Below are positions 1 through 11,218 of a DNA stretch of 64,000 nt, one piece after another. Each line of letters starts with the position of its first letter. Position 1 is the first letter of the stretch. The stretch comes from Oopsacas minuta (lineage: Eukaryota > Porifera > Hexactinellida > Lyssacinosida > Leucopsacidae). A program made the translations under genes and the position numbers. Under the pieces are notes generated by a model. The model saw only the letters and a program-made list of their open reading frames with translations, was not told the DNA's origin and did not search any database. The stretch spans positions 62,001-126,000 of the forward strand of contig JAKMXF010000006.1 in NCBI GenBank assembly GCA_024704765.1, read 5' to 3'.

Positions 1-1991
1 ATTGCACAGGACCAATATAGATGTTAAGCTCTATGTGTATCAGATTAATATATTTGTAATCCATGATCCATACAAAATATTAGCATGGGCTCCTATCATG
101 ATAGAGCCACGCAGGAGCTAAAAGATTTGCAGTATTCTATCAAATTGATTTGGTTATCACAATAATGTTATAAAATATGTGCAATATTAGAGAACACAAT
201 GATATTCTTGCCCCTTTATTGACATTGGGAGCGCTTGCCCCCAGAATCGAGGCTTTGTACGTGTATACCTTGTGTGTCCTACCCAGAGGCTGCGCCAGTC
301 GGAGAAATTAGTGAACTAGATGGGTTATACAAAACTCAGAGTGCGATGAAAACAACGATATTTATAGTGCCGACTATACTTTAGTATAAAGCTCAGATTG
401 ATCTTAGTCCCTATATTTTTAACCGTAGACGGTGCACAGTCAAAAGTATTATAGATTAAGGGCTGAAATTGTCAGGGTAGATCGATTATTACCAATCACA
501 GAATTTATCTAAATAATACCAATGGAATGATTAAAAATGCACCGTATATGTAGTGTTCACGTTACAAATTTCCTTAATTCTACAAACCCCGATATCTCCT
601 AAACTTAAATACTGTGTAATAATAGAAGATGTTTAATAATACGTATCAAGTAGTAAATTTCCGCAAAAACGAATGGCTGAGTAAGATGGTTCTATTTTGC
701 TAGAATTCATACATTCAAGCATAAAGGGGCTTACTAATAAGTGAGGGTAACGAGCGAGAAGTAATTTATTAGTTTGAATAGTTTAACTTTGAATTCTACA
801 TTTGAATTAGCTTCTAACACTTCATCCAGTAGATCCACTACTGTGTCCACAACTCTTCAATATTTCCCTGACACAAGGAAATATCCTGGGGTCTGACTAC
901 ACCACGGCCCAAACTCCGTCACTGGTCCTACATGAGATATGTTACGTCCTATTTGTAACTCACCTATGGTGGTGAGCTAACCCTGCCTCTGGAAATCTAT
1001 TCTTGTAAGGGATAAACTTAATTGGAAGTAATAGAGGAAAAATTTGAATCTACTAGATTATACAATATGGCAGATCAATAGTATTTCTATTTTATTATGC
1101 ACTTGTTGCATACTTACTGTATATTTGATATATCAGTTTATCCATCGATATCTAGTTACCAATAATTATATTTGTATTTATGAAGGAATTGAGTATACTT
1201 TGTATACTATCCAGTTAATGAACAACCCTTGTAATTGTATGTAGTATTTGTAAATTCTGAGGTTACCATACGTCCCTTTGGTATTATGTCAAGATCTCAT
1301 TATATATATAGGGCTGTAGGACATCATTCCTCACCACATTTAACTTTCCTGGAAATTTTACTGTTTCAATTAATTCTGTCAGTGTCCCAGATCATATCAT
1401 TCTGACCATTCAGAGGGTGGAATAACTCGAAAGGAGGGAGAGTTGTCTGAGAAAACCAAATACGCCATTCATTAATCATATAGGAAGTTATCCACTTCTA
1501 ATTTGCTACACGGCCTCGGAGACCCTTGCTAATTCCAGAAATAATGCCAGCATACCACCATGCAAGCAGAGGCGTAGCCTATAGACCCCAACCTATCATT
1601 TTCCATATACTGGTGGTCATCATACCGTTTTTACGGTTTATTGCAAAATATAGATAAGTGAGGATAATAGTTTCTACGAAAAATATGACGCTAACATAAC
1701 ATAATTTTCATGAATAATTGGAATTTTTACAATTTCGTAATACTAGCTATCGCTACAAATGCTGGCCAAACCACCATTTGGCTGGTCACTTGGGGTGTAT
1801 TGTAGCCAAGTGCCTTCCAGGGCCTGCAGTAGCGCCTAATATTAAAGTCTGAAAGTATTCGTGGGCCTACAGAAGGCCCGCAGCCAAACCTGGCAGGGCC
1901 CTCGTATAAACTGTAGACTTGACTTTAAATTATATGCTCAGTAGTGAGCATGCTCTCAGTCCTTGTGAGCACAGGTACGTCGCCACGGGCG
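1..1991. other. Intergenic, no gene recognised
   Basis: AT-rich sequence with stop codons in all frames. A 66-codon hydrophobic open frame at 1044-1244 has no recognisable motif and no splice context, so it is not called as a gene. I see no clear inverted repeat or RNA gene here. Confidence 0.5.
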
Positions 1992-2334
1992 CAGTAGCGT
2001 AACGATCGGGGGCAATGGGGGCCCGTACCCCCCAGCGGCACATTCTGGGGGGCGGCATTTTGACATATTGGTCCACACAAATATGATAAATCTCATGTGA
2101 TCCCATGATAAGTTATATCCGTTCTAACCAGGGTTGTCTCTTTAAATTTTTAACCCACCCCTCTGGTTTAAACTATTGTTTAAACCGGTTAGAGGTCTTA
2201 CTGAGGCAACTGACTTCACCCATGTGTTCGATAAGTTTGCGAGACTTAAAGCACGAAGATCAGGCTGTGAAGAAGAGCTACTAACGACCCGAAGCGGTAG
2301 TATTATTGTATTTTCGGTTAAAGGTTTCAAACAT

Positions 2335-3629
2335 ACAGACAGGGTGACCCATAAATACTGTTACCAAGATATTCATATACCATAGTCTATTTTTATGAAT
2401 GTTACTAGTACTCGTTTGATGTTGTCTTACTCCAACATGCCTATATATTCATTCTACTTTAGATATTTTTGTATTTTGCCTACTTTTACCAATGGAGTCC
2501 AAAAGATCAGCTGTTATCCAACTTTTTGAAGCAGGAAACACCAAGAGCCAAATTGTTAGATTGCTCAAAACGAACAAAATGTTCATATCTCGCACTCTGT
2601 CCCGTTACAATGATACAGGAAGCATTGCTGACAGAACTCGACCTGGCCGACCTCGAACTGTAAGGACATTTTCTGTGACCAAAAATGTTTCGCAGAGAAT
2701 CCGCCGAAATCCATCCAGGAGCATCAGGAAGATGGCTAAGGAAATGAATACGAACAGGGAATCGATGCGTAGACTAGTTCGTAATGATCTAGGGATGAAA
2801 GCATACAAGTTACGCAAACGTCAGTTCCTCACTCAGCTAAACAAACAAAAAAGGCTGAAAAGATGCAAAGCCAAGATATTCCGTTTCACTGATGGACGTC
2901 ACAAACAAATTTTCTTCAGTGATGAGAAATTATTCACAGTAAACAGGTTATAAACAAACAAAACAACAGAATTCTCGCTACTGATAGGAATAGACTAGCT
3001 CAGGCCACTTTTCGAGTTTCTAGGACCCAAAAGCCAGCTTCTGTGATGGTTTGGGCGGGGGTGATTTCAGATGGTCGGACACTGCTGATTTTTATCCCCC
3101 ATGGGGTGTTAATTAATCAGAAAATTTATCGTAACACAATTCTCGAAACTGTAGTAAAGCCATGAGCCAAAAATCACTTTGGTAATAGAGCACGGACCTT
3201 CCAATAGGATTCTGCTCATGCCCATAAGGCTAAAGACACACAGGCTTGGTGCAGCGCCAATTTTGTGGGGTTAATTTCATCCGAAGAATGGCCCCCGTGT
3301 TCGCCAGACCTCAATCCTCTTGACTTTTCAATCTGGTCGATATTGGAGGACAAGGTTAACTCGAAAAATATCAGAGTATTGAAGAGTTAAAGAGAACCTT
3401 GACTCGAGAAAGGGAAAGAATTCCTGAGGATCACCTACGTGCTATCATAGACTCGTTTATCAGACGTCTTAGGAGCTGTGTCAGTGCAAAGGGTGATATA
3501 TTTGAATGATGAATTATTTATGCTTAGAGTATTTATCAAACAACGTATAGTGAAAATTTCAAAGCATTTACAACAATATTATGGTATTAGAGTAAAATCA
3601 ATGAGTAACAGTATTTATGGGTCACCTGT
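2335..3629 (+). mobile_element. Tc1/mariner-superfamily DNA transposon, decayed
   Basis: Terminal inverted repeats are visible: GGTGACCCATAAATACTGTT at about 2343-2362 on the left, and its near-exact reverse complement at 3604-3627. Between them lies one broken transposase. The left end has a few extra bases (CAGACAGGG against CAGG), so the left border is approximate. TA flanks both ends, as expected for this superfamily. Confidence 0.85.
2492..3510 (+). pseudogene. Tc1/mariner (DD37D-type) transposase pseudogene
   Basis: The first 153 codons (2492-2950) are open. They hold a paired-type helix-turn-helix start (MESKRSAVIQLFEAGNTKSQ), a GRPR-like linker (PGRPRTVR) and the first catalytic aspartate (SDEKLFTV). 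The frame then meets a stop. Downstream, other frames preserve SVMVWAGVI, a DSAHAHKAK block with the second aspartate, and SPDLNPLDFSIW with the third. The second and third aspartates are 37 residues apart in one frame, which is the DD37D (maT-like) spacing. Several stops and frameshifts follow. The element cannot make a full transposase, and its age is unknown. Confidence 0.85.
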
Positions 3630-3984
3630 ATATGCGTAATCACATATTATGTAAACAATAACTAAACATGGTATCTAATGAACCAGGGCAGGGGCAAGGG
3701 AATTTTCAAACAACACCCTTCCCAGGAGTTGTTAAAGATAACTACTCATAATGTTACGTTTTAGGGGGCGGCGTTTAGAGCATGTGCCCCCAGCGGTACT
3801 AGACATCGTTACGCCACTACTAGAGGGATATGTCTAGACTGATGGCTACAACTAATCCTATTAAAGAATACTTTTTTGAAAATTTGTAGACAAGAGATAG
3901 GTAGAATTGATTATGCGAGGAAGAAACAACCTCTAGTGAAGGCTTATAAGAAAGGAACTGGAAATGAACTTAAATTTACATAGG

Positions 3985-4676
3985 GTGTTATAATAGATTA
4001 TCAAACAGGAAATATTTATAAAGCAGATCTATCTAATGACTGTGTTAAGGTATTTGACAGTACTTCTAAATATTTGTTTAAATTTGGAGATGGCATGACG
4101 AAAGAAAGATATACAGACCAATAGGTTTAGTTATTTATAGAAATAGAATTCTTATTTCTCATGGTAATTATTTTATACTAAACTATCAGCTAGATGGAGA
4201 GTTTATTTCCCAAATTGGTAAGTATGGAAATGGAGAATTAGAGTTTAATGATCCTTGAGGTCTAGCAATCGATGAATATAATGAAGATGTTTACTTTGTG
4301 ATCATCTTAACTTCAAATACTTCTTGGTAAAGATATTTCAAAATGCCTTTGGACATTATAATCAATAAAGAGAATATTATTATTCTGGCTCAATCAAATC
4401 CTTGTTAATCACATTTTCAACAAAGATCTAGTTCTACAGAAGAGTATCATTTCTATAGGAGAAGGACAACAAGTGATTCCCTGTTTATTCTTTATAGACA
4501 ACTCTGATAATATTCTAATCTCAGATACTGGTTCAGATTATATCCTTATTTTCAGTTCTAAATTCGTATTTGTCCACAAAATCTATATTTTTAAACAAAT
4601 AGGAATTACAGTAGATGATAAAGATAGAATTATTGTTGTGAGTTATGCTAGAGAGAATTGTTTACAGATTTTCTAA
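3985..4676 (+). pseudogene. NHL-repeat (beta-propeller) protein remnant
   Basis: Shifting frames give NHL-like phrases: VIIDYQTGNIYKADLSND with CVKVFDSTSKYLFKFGDG, then GEFISQIGKYGNGELEFNDP followed by a stop and GLAIDEYNEDVYF, then NILISDTGSDYILIFSSK. The pattern 'G.fl.kfG.G.g.g.f..P.Gla.D' is typical of NHL repeats such as those at the C-terminus of TRIM/RBCC-NHL proteins. In-frame stops occur near 4122, 4258 and 4328. No RING or B-box is seen upstream. I read it as a decayed, truncated gene copy. The parent gene is not in this window. Confidence 0.6.
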
Positions 4677-4699
4677 GTCTATTAATTATTTACTAATTT

Positions 4700-5744
4700 G
4701 AATTGTCAAATTTTCTTTTGTACGAGCTTTGACTCGTTGCTTAGAAATTATCTTCGCTCCGTTCCTCAAGTTTTCCCATGCGTAGGGAGACTATGAAAAG
4801 AGGGTCAGCTATAGTTTGCATGGTAATATAAAGTGGTGCGGCCATACATATGTCAATGTATCTTTGTGATTGCAAAAGTCAAAATACCCCACTGAAAATT
4901 AACAGCAATTCTGTATACCATATTTCCTTGAATAGTAACTGGTGCGATTTTGGGCGAAGTTACTATTGAAAGAAATACGGTTGATATTATGAGGCTGGGT
5001 AGAACTCGGATAATACGTACCCCTTGGGAAACAAATTAGTAAGTACAAACTGAAGTACATCCGAATATTTTCCCTGTAAAGTTAGTTCAAGAATGCATAA
5101 TCAGTTTCAGAGAAAAGTACGTACAATAGAATACTAATTTAGTGAGTTCTACTGTAGATTTGACGTACTAGTATCCATGGTTCAGGGAATACAGTTAGTC
5201 GCTCCTGCTCCGAAAAAGGAACTATACATTGATTACATTCGGGAAATTACTAAATGTGCAATGTCAACCATTTCCATAAATTGTGGATTATATATAAGCA
5301 TCCACTTTGCATAGCAAAATACTGAATTTTATAAAGAATAACAATGAAATTTGTAAATTGGATTTTATTATAATATAGTAATTCGAGGTACTAATTACTG
5401 AGAACAGTGCGAACACAAAGTATTTGCAAGCTTCGCAGCGCGAACAAGCGAAACGTGCTCGTTTACTTGAAATCTATGCAATAAGAATCGAGTATCTGGC
5501 TCCTTAAAACAGAAATATTTTCAATATATTTAGTTAGATATACACTGGTGACATAAATCTCGTGACTAAGTGTAAATAAAGTAATTATAAGGTAGTCCCG
5601 CCCCAAGGGGCAGACCCAGGCATGAGGCCCTAAGGTGCGGCCCATTCTGCCCCCTGTTCTTTGGCACCCATGTTGACTATTGCACTAATTTACCAGGATA
5701 TGCATGTATTATTTTTGTCCTTTATTCAGGCTTGGGACTATCGC
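4700..5744. other. Intergenic with small inverted repeats
   Basis: No gene is supported. Pieces resembling ends of short pogo/Tc1-type MITEs occur (GGTAGAACTCGG near 4990 and GTTCTACTGTA near 5148). The short palindromic motif GCTTCGCAGCGCGAACAAGC near 5431 recurs in variant form near 23480, 25840 and 63910. Confidence 0.3.
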
Positions 5745-5890
5745 TCAATAAATCGTATGTTTTTCTCGCATTAGGCCCTAGAATCTGCTTACCAACATAC
5801 TAGTATGTGTAGTGAATTTCAGATAATTCCAAGCGTGAAAAATGTTTGCTATGGCGTTTGATTGAAATTTTGTATTAATTTTACAGATAT
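5745..5890 (+). repeat. Dispersed repeat, copy 1 (second copy at 44331-44475)
   Basis: This shares long runs with 44331-44475, including ATAAATCGTATGTTTTTCTC, then CTAGAATCTGCTTA, then matching AT-rich stretches. The two copies lie in the same orientation about 38.6 kb apart. No inverted ends or coding capacity were seen, so the element class is unknown. Confidence 0.6.
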
Positions 5891-6528
5891 ATCGTCCTAT
5901 TTTAGTCAATTGCGAGGACTGGAGATAATCTTTTGTGCAGATAGCCAAAATGTGGGTAAGTTGCAACATACGTATAAATGCAGCAGTGTAGCAGCAATCC
6001 TACAGTGTTTTAATTTCTATTGGGAATTGTTGTGACATACAATTTGTATACACACAACAAATCATGGGTGAAAACGAAATATATATTTATTGTGTCTGTG
6101 TTAATGGCAATTTAATGGGAATACTATTTATCTGGGTGGATTATTGTCAATGAGCCAGCATTGCTAAAATGGTCTATAGCACTCAGGGCTCGTTTGGAGT
6201 CAATAAATTAGATCTAATAACTTTACCTACTGAGAAACTTGATTCCTAAACAATTTTTGCATATAGTCTCAAAATTATCGCTAATGATGCGAATGGCCAA
6301 CTAACACTCGTGCAAAGTTCCAGTTTCACATGGATCCTTTGAAGTGAAGTGCAACTGTTAGCAATTGACAAATCCATATATTTGCTATTTTTTTTAGATT
6401 TCCTTGGAATTGGTAAATGGAAGTATTCCAATTAGAGGAAATTATGCAAATCTGAGAAGATATTTTTCCCTTATTATAAATTAGCTGATTACCGCACAGG
6501 TTTAATCAAGTCTTCTAAATCTATTATC

Positions 6529-6995
6529 TATACTATTAAATCTCAATTGTTGTCTGTTTGTTTGTCCGTTGTCAAGGAAAGAATTTACGTTATACAATTT
6601 TGAAATTATCACATAACTATGTATTTATCGTATTTATCAAGGAAGTAAAGAGAATTCGATAAAACTTTACCAAATATATCGAACATGATGAATCCGATTT
6701 TCATACTTTTGGATTATCTTATATAAATTTATTGTTGTTTTTATCAATTAAAGTAAACAAATTGTCCAAATCTCAAATTACACACACATGCTTGCTCTAA
6801 ACGTCTACAAAAGGGGTTGATCTTACAAAATAATTAAATAATATATATGCCATCTACGTATATTTGTGAATTACATTGTTCTAAATATATCTATATCATA
6901 ATACACAATGGGGCCGTCAATTTGGAGAATAATGGATACCTCGAGGCGCAATGCCCCGAGTTCATCGCGAAGCGAAGAGCCAAAAGCTCGTTCAG
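6529..6995 (+). repeat. Dispersed repeat family R1, copy A
   Basis: The left part reads TCTCAATTGTTGTCTGTTTG then TTTGTCCGTTGTCAAGGAAAG. The right part reads CTCGAGGCGCAATGCCCCGA then TTCATCGCGAAGCGAAGAGCC. The same left and right blocks recur at 11910-12150 (minus, left block), 12459-12570 (plus) and 27614-28085 (minus). In copy 12459-12570 the 3' end forms a short hairpin, AACGAGCC-AAA-GGCTCGTT. That shape recalls Helitron 3' ends, but the terminal CTRR and the insertion site were not established. Class unknown. Confidence 0.6.
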
Positions 6996-7136
6996 TTACA
7001 ATTGATTAGAAATTACAAACAAAAATCTCTCTTTGACCTTCAATGATGGTATTACTCCAAAACAACTCGCAGCATATCCTAAACACATATCTTTCAACCC
7101 TCAGTATTTCCGACTGTTTGCCTTTGGACAGTTCAG

Positions 7137-7819
7137 CAGAGATGGAACCGGTCAGCTTTTTCATGACCCGACCCGACCAGCCGGTCGACCGGTCGACTGG
7201 TAACTTTGACTATACACTGCCTGGCCAAGAGTATTGGAACACCCTGCCACTTGTGACACAAGTGGCACACGGCGAGAATATGTTGAATATTCTATGGATA
7301 TAGCAGAAAGTAGAAAATCTGTTTTGCTCAAGGTTGATGAATTAATATTTATTCAAAAATGTATTAAATAATTCTCAATAATTTGTCTATAACTAATGTG
7401 GCATTTATATTGGTGCCATGTGCTAATTGTGGCCCTGGCGTTCGAATACTTTTGGCCAGGCAGTATATAATAGATGATTATACACATAAATCCTATTAAA
7501 TACAGAAATGTAGAAAAGATAGAAATATTGAAATGTAAACTAATAAAGAAATTTTGAATATATAGAATATGTAAGGAATTTTACGGCTAAAGTCCGTTTA
7601 ACGCTGCCTCCTTTAGCACAACTAGACTTTCAACGGTAGATCCGGCCAAATTACTCCTCTTAGAGTCCAGGGTAGCACCACCAATACTCAAATGGCGTTC
7701 GCTTATTTTGGTAAATTTGATTACGATATCAAATTCAGATTTACCATATTCAGAAATTATGACCGGCCGGTCGAAATCTTCGACCGGTACCCGACTCGAC
7801 CCGACCAGTTCCATCTCTG
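7137..7819. mobile_element. Non-autonomous hAT element (MITE) with perfect 8-bp target duplication
   Basis: It begins CAGAGATGGAACCGGTC and ends with the inverted form (GACCAGTTCCATCTCTG). Sub-terminal ACCGGTCGAC-rich sequence is also inverted between the ends. The flanks are identical 8-mers, CAGTTCAG at 7129-7136 and at 7820-7827, as expected of hAT insertion. No transposase is present. A second MITE (7213-7466) is inserted inside it. Confidence 0.85.
7213..7466. mobile_element. Tc1/mariner-like MITE, nested copy
   Basis: The ends are ACTGCCTGGCCAAGAGTATT and, inverted, AATACTTTTGGCCAGGCAGT, bordered by TATA, which fits a TA target site. A second, diverged copy lies at 22630-22870. Both share the internal block CACTTGTG..A.AAGTG.CACACGG. 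It has no coding capacity. Confidence 0.8.
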
Positions 7820-7829
7820 CAGTTCAGTA

Positions 7830-8863
7830 ATGAAGCAATCTACAAATAATGTGAGAATATCTTTCGCTATCAAAATTATTCTCATTGTTGGCTGAAATGA
7901 AGACGATCTGGTCAAATGAAACCTCTTTACATCACCATGATTCCTGGATTTTGCTGCAATACACAGGAGCAAACTTTAGGCTTTTTTCATTTTATGAATT
8001 AACTCTGCGAATATCAGTAATAGGTAAGCGATTCAGGATTACTGAAATTCGTTTGCTACCAAGTACCAACTGTAAACTATCTCCCAAATCCAGTGGCGAG
8101 GCTAGGACCACACGAAGTTGCCGTAATGCCGCATCTGTAATATATTTTTATGTAAATTTTGGTGGGCACAATAAAATTTGTTAGGGAATGTGCCGCATGT
8201 GCCGTATCTACCATTCATTCAGATTCCACCATAATTTCCTTTTCCTTTAGATTCCACTAGTTTCTACCATTCAGTCAACTTCCTATATATTTCCTTAATA
8301 TATGGGCTGTGTTCTGCAATCTTGGTCTAGTATGTTCGTAGTCTTAAAGTTTGTACAGGTCATTTGAGGCAAATATTGAAATGGTACAATGTTCCAATCA
8401 GTGTTTCCCCCAAAGCGCGTTAAGCGGGTCAATTAACGCGCTTAGAGTATCTAGCAGCGTTAAAATAAAGACTCCATGCATTGGGCTTAGTATGCGTATA
8501 TGTGACAGAGGCCCCACATAATGATATCATTAGCGCTTTCCCAATCTTCAGTGGGAAACACTGGTTCCAACACACCCCATGTCATCCCTATGCCTTACAT
8601 AGTCATAACGAAACAGAAATATATACTGATTAAACAGTCAAACTCAACATTGTACCCCTATTTAGATATCAGTATAATCAATAACATCGCTACAAAGTGA
8701 ATATTCTACAAATTCAATAGCATATTTAGACTTCAGAGTAATGTCTTGCTTATTGAGCTATATATTTGAGCCTAAATTGGTTTGAGCTCATAAACTTATC
8801 TAGTGCTTGAGAAATACAAATTCAGCGGTGAATAATAAATCCATCTGTTTAAATTCACAGTAA
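7830..8863. other. Intergenic, no gene recognised
   Basis: A 99-codon open frame at 7885-8184 has no motif. The phrase CCAGTGGCGAGGCTAGGACC near 8090 resembles a hAT end, but I found no partner. Inverted GCGTTAA...TTAACGCGC sequence lies near 8418-8440. Confidence 0.35.
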
Positions 8864-9940
8864 TTACTGGCAATTCCAGTTTCCAATTCCGTATAAAGCG
8901 TTTACCAGCGTTCCCATCATAACAGTATCGGATGGTGCTTGGAAGTCAAACACCATCAAACCCTCATAGCCATTATCTTTTATCCATTGGACATCTTTCT
9001 CTGGGTTGGGAGAAATTTGCCCAAACCAAAACCCAAGTGACAACCTGTCTTTACCCATACCCTTATCAACATATTGAGGAAGTCTGAATATAGGATTTCC
9101 ACCGTAAGTCATTTCCCAACCATAATCTAACGTATCAGAAAGTTTTTTTCCTTTATAAATGGTGTCAAAATTATGTATATCATTAAACAGAGCTTTTGAG
9201 ATAATTTTATCTGGCATTAACTGCTGCATTATTGACGTTACCATAACAAGAGATGTCTGGTTTGGAATTCCAATGCTATATTCATCATCAATATCGATAC
9301 CATCCAATCCATATTTATCTACTATGTCTGTCTTTAAATAGTTAACAAAAGCCGTCGCTACAATTTCTGATGTAAATTGAGACCAACCTACTGCTGAATG
9401 ACCATTCAGAATAGTCAGCAATACTGTAATGCCCTTATCCTGTAGAGCCTTAACAACCCCGCTATCAAGAACTTCCTGAATATTTGGATTAAACTGATTT
9501 AACGTGGGTGGATTGTTATTGTTTGCCCTTAGAGAAGGCAGTTCATTTGTACAATAATTACCTCCAAAGATACAAACCACATCAACAGCCGGGCTTCCAT
9601 CGGCAAGAGTATAAGAAGCAATATTTAGAAATTGTTGAGAATCATCTGGAGTAGTATACGCGACTGTCATATGATTCTTATTGTAGGCATCACATTGAGG
9701 TGCGACACCATACCAAGGTATTCCACTGAAAAACACGGCATCACCTGGGTTAAACATCCTCAGTTGTCCTTGGTTGTTAATTACTATATATTGACGACAG
9801 AGAAAAAAGAAAGTGATGTTAGGGTTCTTGATGGCAATTCGTTTTGCTTTCACTGGTGTACAATTCCGAACTGTCTTGATGAGATTATCCCAATTAGCTC
9901 CTCCGTACATTGCAACATTAGTTGATTTTATCCAACCCAT
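8864..9940 (-). CDS. Endo-beta-N-acetylglucosaminidase-like GH18 glycosidase (Endo H type)
   Basis: This is a single open frame of 358 codons, ATG to TAA, with no introns. The catalytic GH18 signature is intact at residues 213-220: D213, D216, D218, D219, E220 (GLDGIDIDDEYS). It is preceded by VLLTILNGHSAVGWSQF at about 173-189. This pair matches the order and spacing of the core of bacterial Endo H-type enzymes, which cut the chitobiose core of N-glycans. E220 would be the acid catalyst and D218 the stabilising residue. Residues 1-100 do not fit the usual Endo H start, and I do not recognise them. No signal peptide is visible, so the product may be cytosolic unless an upstream exon exists. 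On the coding strand, AAAGGAG lies 10 bases before the ATG, like a bacterial ribosome-binding site, which may be chance. Bacterial origin is an inference. A chitinase-like protein is the main alternative, but DxDxDDE favours Endo H. Confidence 0.8.
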   Translation of the reverse strand: MGWIKSTNVAMYGGANWDNLIKTVRNCTPVKAKRIAIKNPNITFFFLCRQYIVINNQGQLRMFNPGDAVFFSGIPWYGVAPQCDAYNKNHMTVAYTTPDDSQQFLNIASYTLADGSPAVDVVCIFGGNYCTNELPSLRANNNNPPTLNQFNPNIQEVLDSGVVKALQDKGITVLLTILNGHSAVGWSQFTSEIVATAFVNYLKTDIVDKYGLDGIDIDDEYSIGIPNQTSLVMVTSIMQQLMPDKIISKALFNDIHNFDTIYKGKKLSDTLDYGWEMTYGGNPIFRLPQYVDKGMGKDRLSLGFWFGQISPNPEKDVQWIKDNGYEGLMVFDFQAPSDTVMMGTLVNALYGIGNWNCQ

Positions 9941-9944
9941 AGTA

Positions 9945-11210
9945 TACCCACTCCTTTAATTATGTGTTGTTACCACCTGAGTTACCTAACCATATGTAAA
10001 AGGAAAAAATAATATTGCATTGAATACAGTGCATTAATTTACAACCGTCTCTTCAACATAATGTTATTATCACATATTGCACTTCTTACCAATACCTAGC
10101 AGTTATTTGCTGTATAAGGCTGTTTGTTTATACGTATGTTTTTTTTCTTAGAATAAACTCCTGGTGTAACAAACCTGGTGTCGTTATAGTGGTGAATGTT
10201 ATATTCAGAGAGTATATGCCTCTCTGGAGCTCTGTCAAGGACCAGACCAGTATTGGGAACGATTGCGAGTGTATGTATTAAATATGTAAGGTTTGCCGCA
10301 ACTATAGTTTTTTAATGAAGGAATCACTTTAATAACTCAATAGAGAGTTATTCTACATTGATTTTATTTTTATAGCATATTAGAGATAACTTGTGATACA
10401 TTAGCATCAATCAACCGTTTTTGTGGGAAACCTCCAATTATGTATTTTATTACATTTACAGAGACTATTAGACTATGTAAATGATGTTAAAAATGTGGAG
10501 TTGTATCTAAAATACTTTATGAAATTGTGACAGATCATGAAATCTAATTGAAACCCCGTGTTATAAGGGGACAGTCAACGAAAGAATGCTTGTTTTATTG
10601 ATCACGTTATTCATTATATCATGATTTATCGTCAGTTAATCTTAGTACTCTGGCTCTATATTGCATAATTTCTGGCCCCATTTACATCAAAGGGGAATTT
10701 CTCCTATTTATGTCAGACTTTGTCATCTTATATACTTGCAAGTTGCAATTATCTTTATTTTTTGTATTTGCTATACCAATTGCATTATTAACAGATATAC
10801 AGCTTCTAGATTACGTATTCAATATATTCACTTAAGTAAGTCGGTGATGAAAGATGCGAATGTGGTGATGAAACGTTCATTCTCCTGGACAACTCGCCAT
10901 ATCTCCAAATCATGACAACTAATCTAGAATTCAAAGAGACAATAAGTCACCAAACCATGAGGTCACCATACCGTATGATATTAAGTTTTTAACAATGAAA
11001 TGTTTGTGTTAAGTTATCTTGATGCATTCATGTATTTAATGTCTCAGGAGAGAAGTGACGTTCCTTAACTTTCCATACGAGCATTGTTCTTCTGTTTGGA
11101 TGCACACAATAACTTTATCATTTGAACCAAATGTCGAACAAAATCGAAGTATTTTCTCTAGAAGGATCCTCCTATATAATAAGATAAGAGTAAACGTGAA
11201 ACTGGAATCA
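9945..11210. other. Intergenic between the GH18 gene and a hAT-like repeat
   Basis: No gene is supported. The 84-codon open frame at 10661-10915 is rich in Ile/Tyr/Cys and has no motif or splice context. I saw no strong inverted repeats. Confidence 0.4.
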
Positions 11211-11218
11211 GTTACAAA

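Larger units (their letters stand above)
1992..3822. mobile_element. hAT-like inverted-terminal-repeat remnant, host of a nested Tc1 element
   Basis: The left end reads CAGTAGCGTAACGATCGGGG, followed by a G-rich stretch around 2010-2060. The right end near 3760-3822 carries the inverted counterpart (GGGGGCGGCG, then CCCCCAGCGG, then CGTTACGCCACTA). Ends of the type CAGTGGCGTAACG are usual for hAT elements (family knowledge). The Tc1/mariner element at 2335-3629 lies between them, which gives a nested order. I could not match an 8-bp target duplication, so the exact borders are uncertain. Confidence 0.4.

Noticed and set aside
1044-1244. 66-codon hydrophobic open frame
   Set aside because: AT-rich low-information translation, no motif, no splice or promoter context; such frames are expected by chance in this composition.
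2142-2385. Open frames on both strands before the Tc1 element
   Set aside because: They run across the transposon border and have no domain; coincidental.
9159-9925. Plus-strand open frames over the GH18 gene
   Set aside because: Antisense shadows; the minus-strand frame is 358 codons with an intact catalytic signature.
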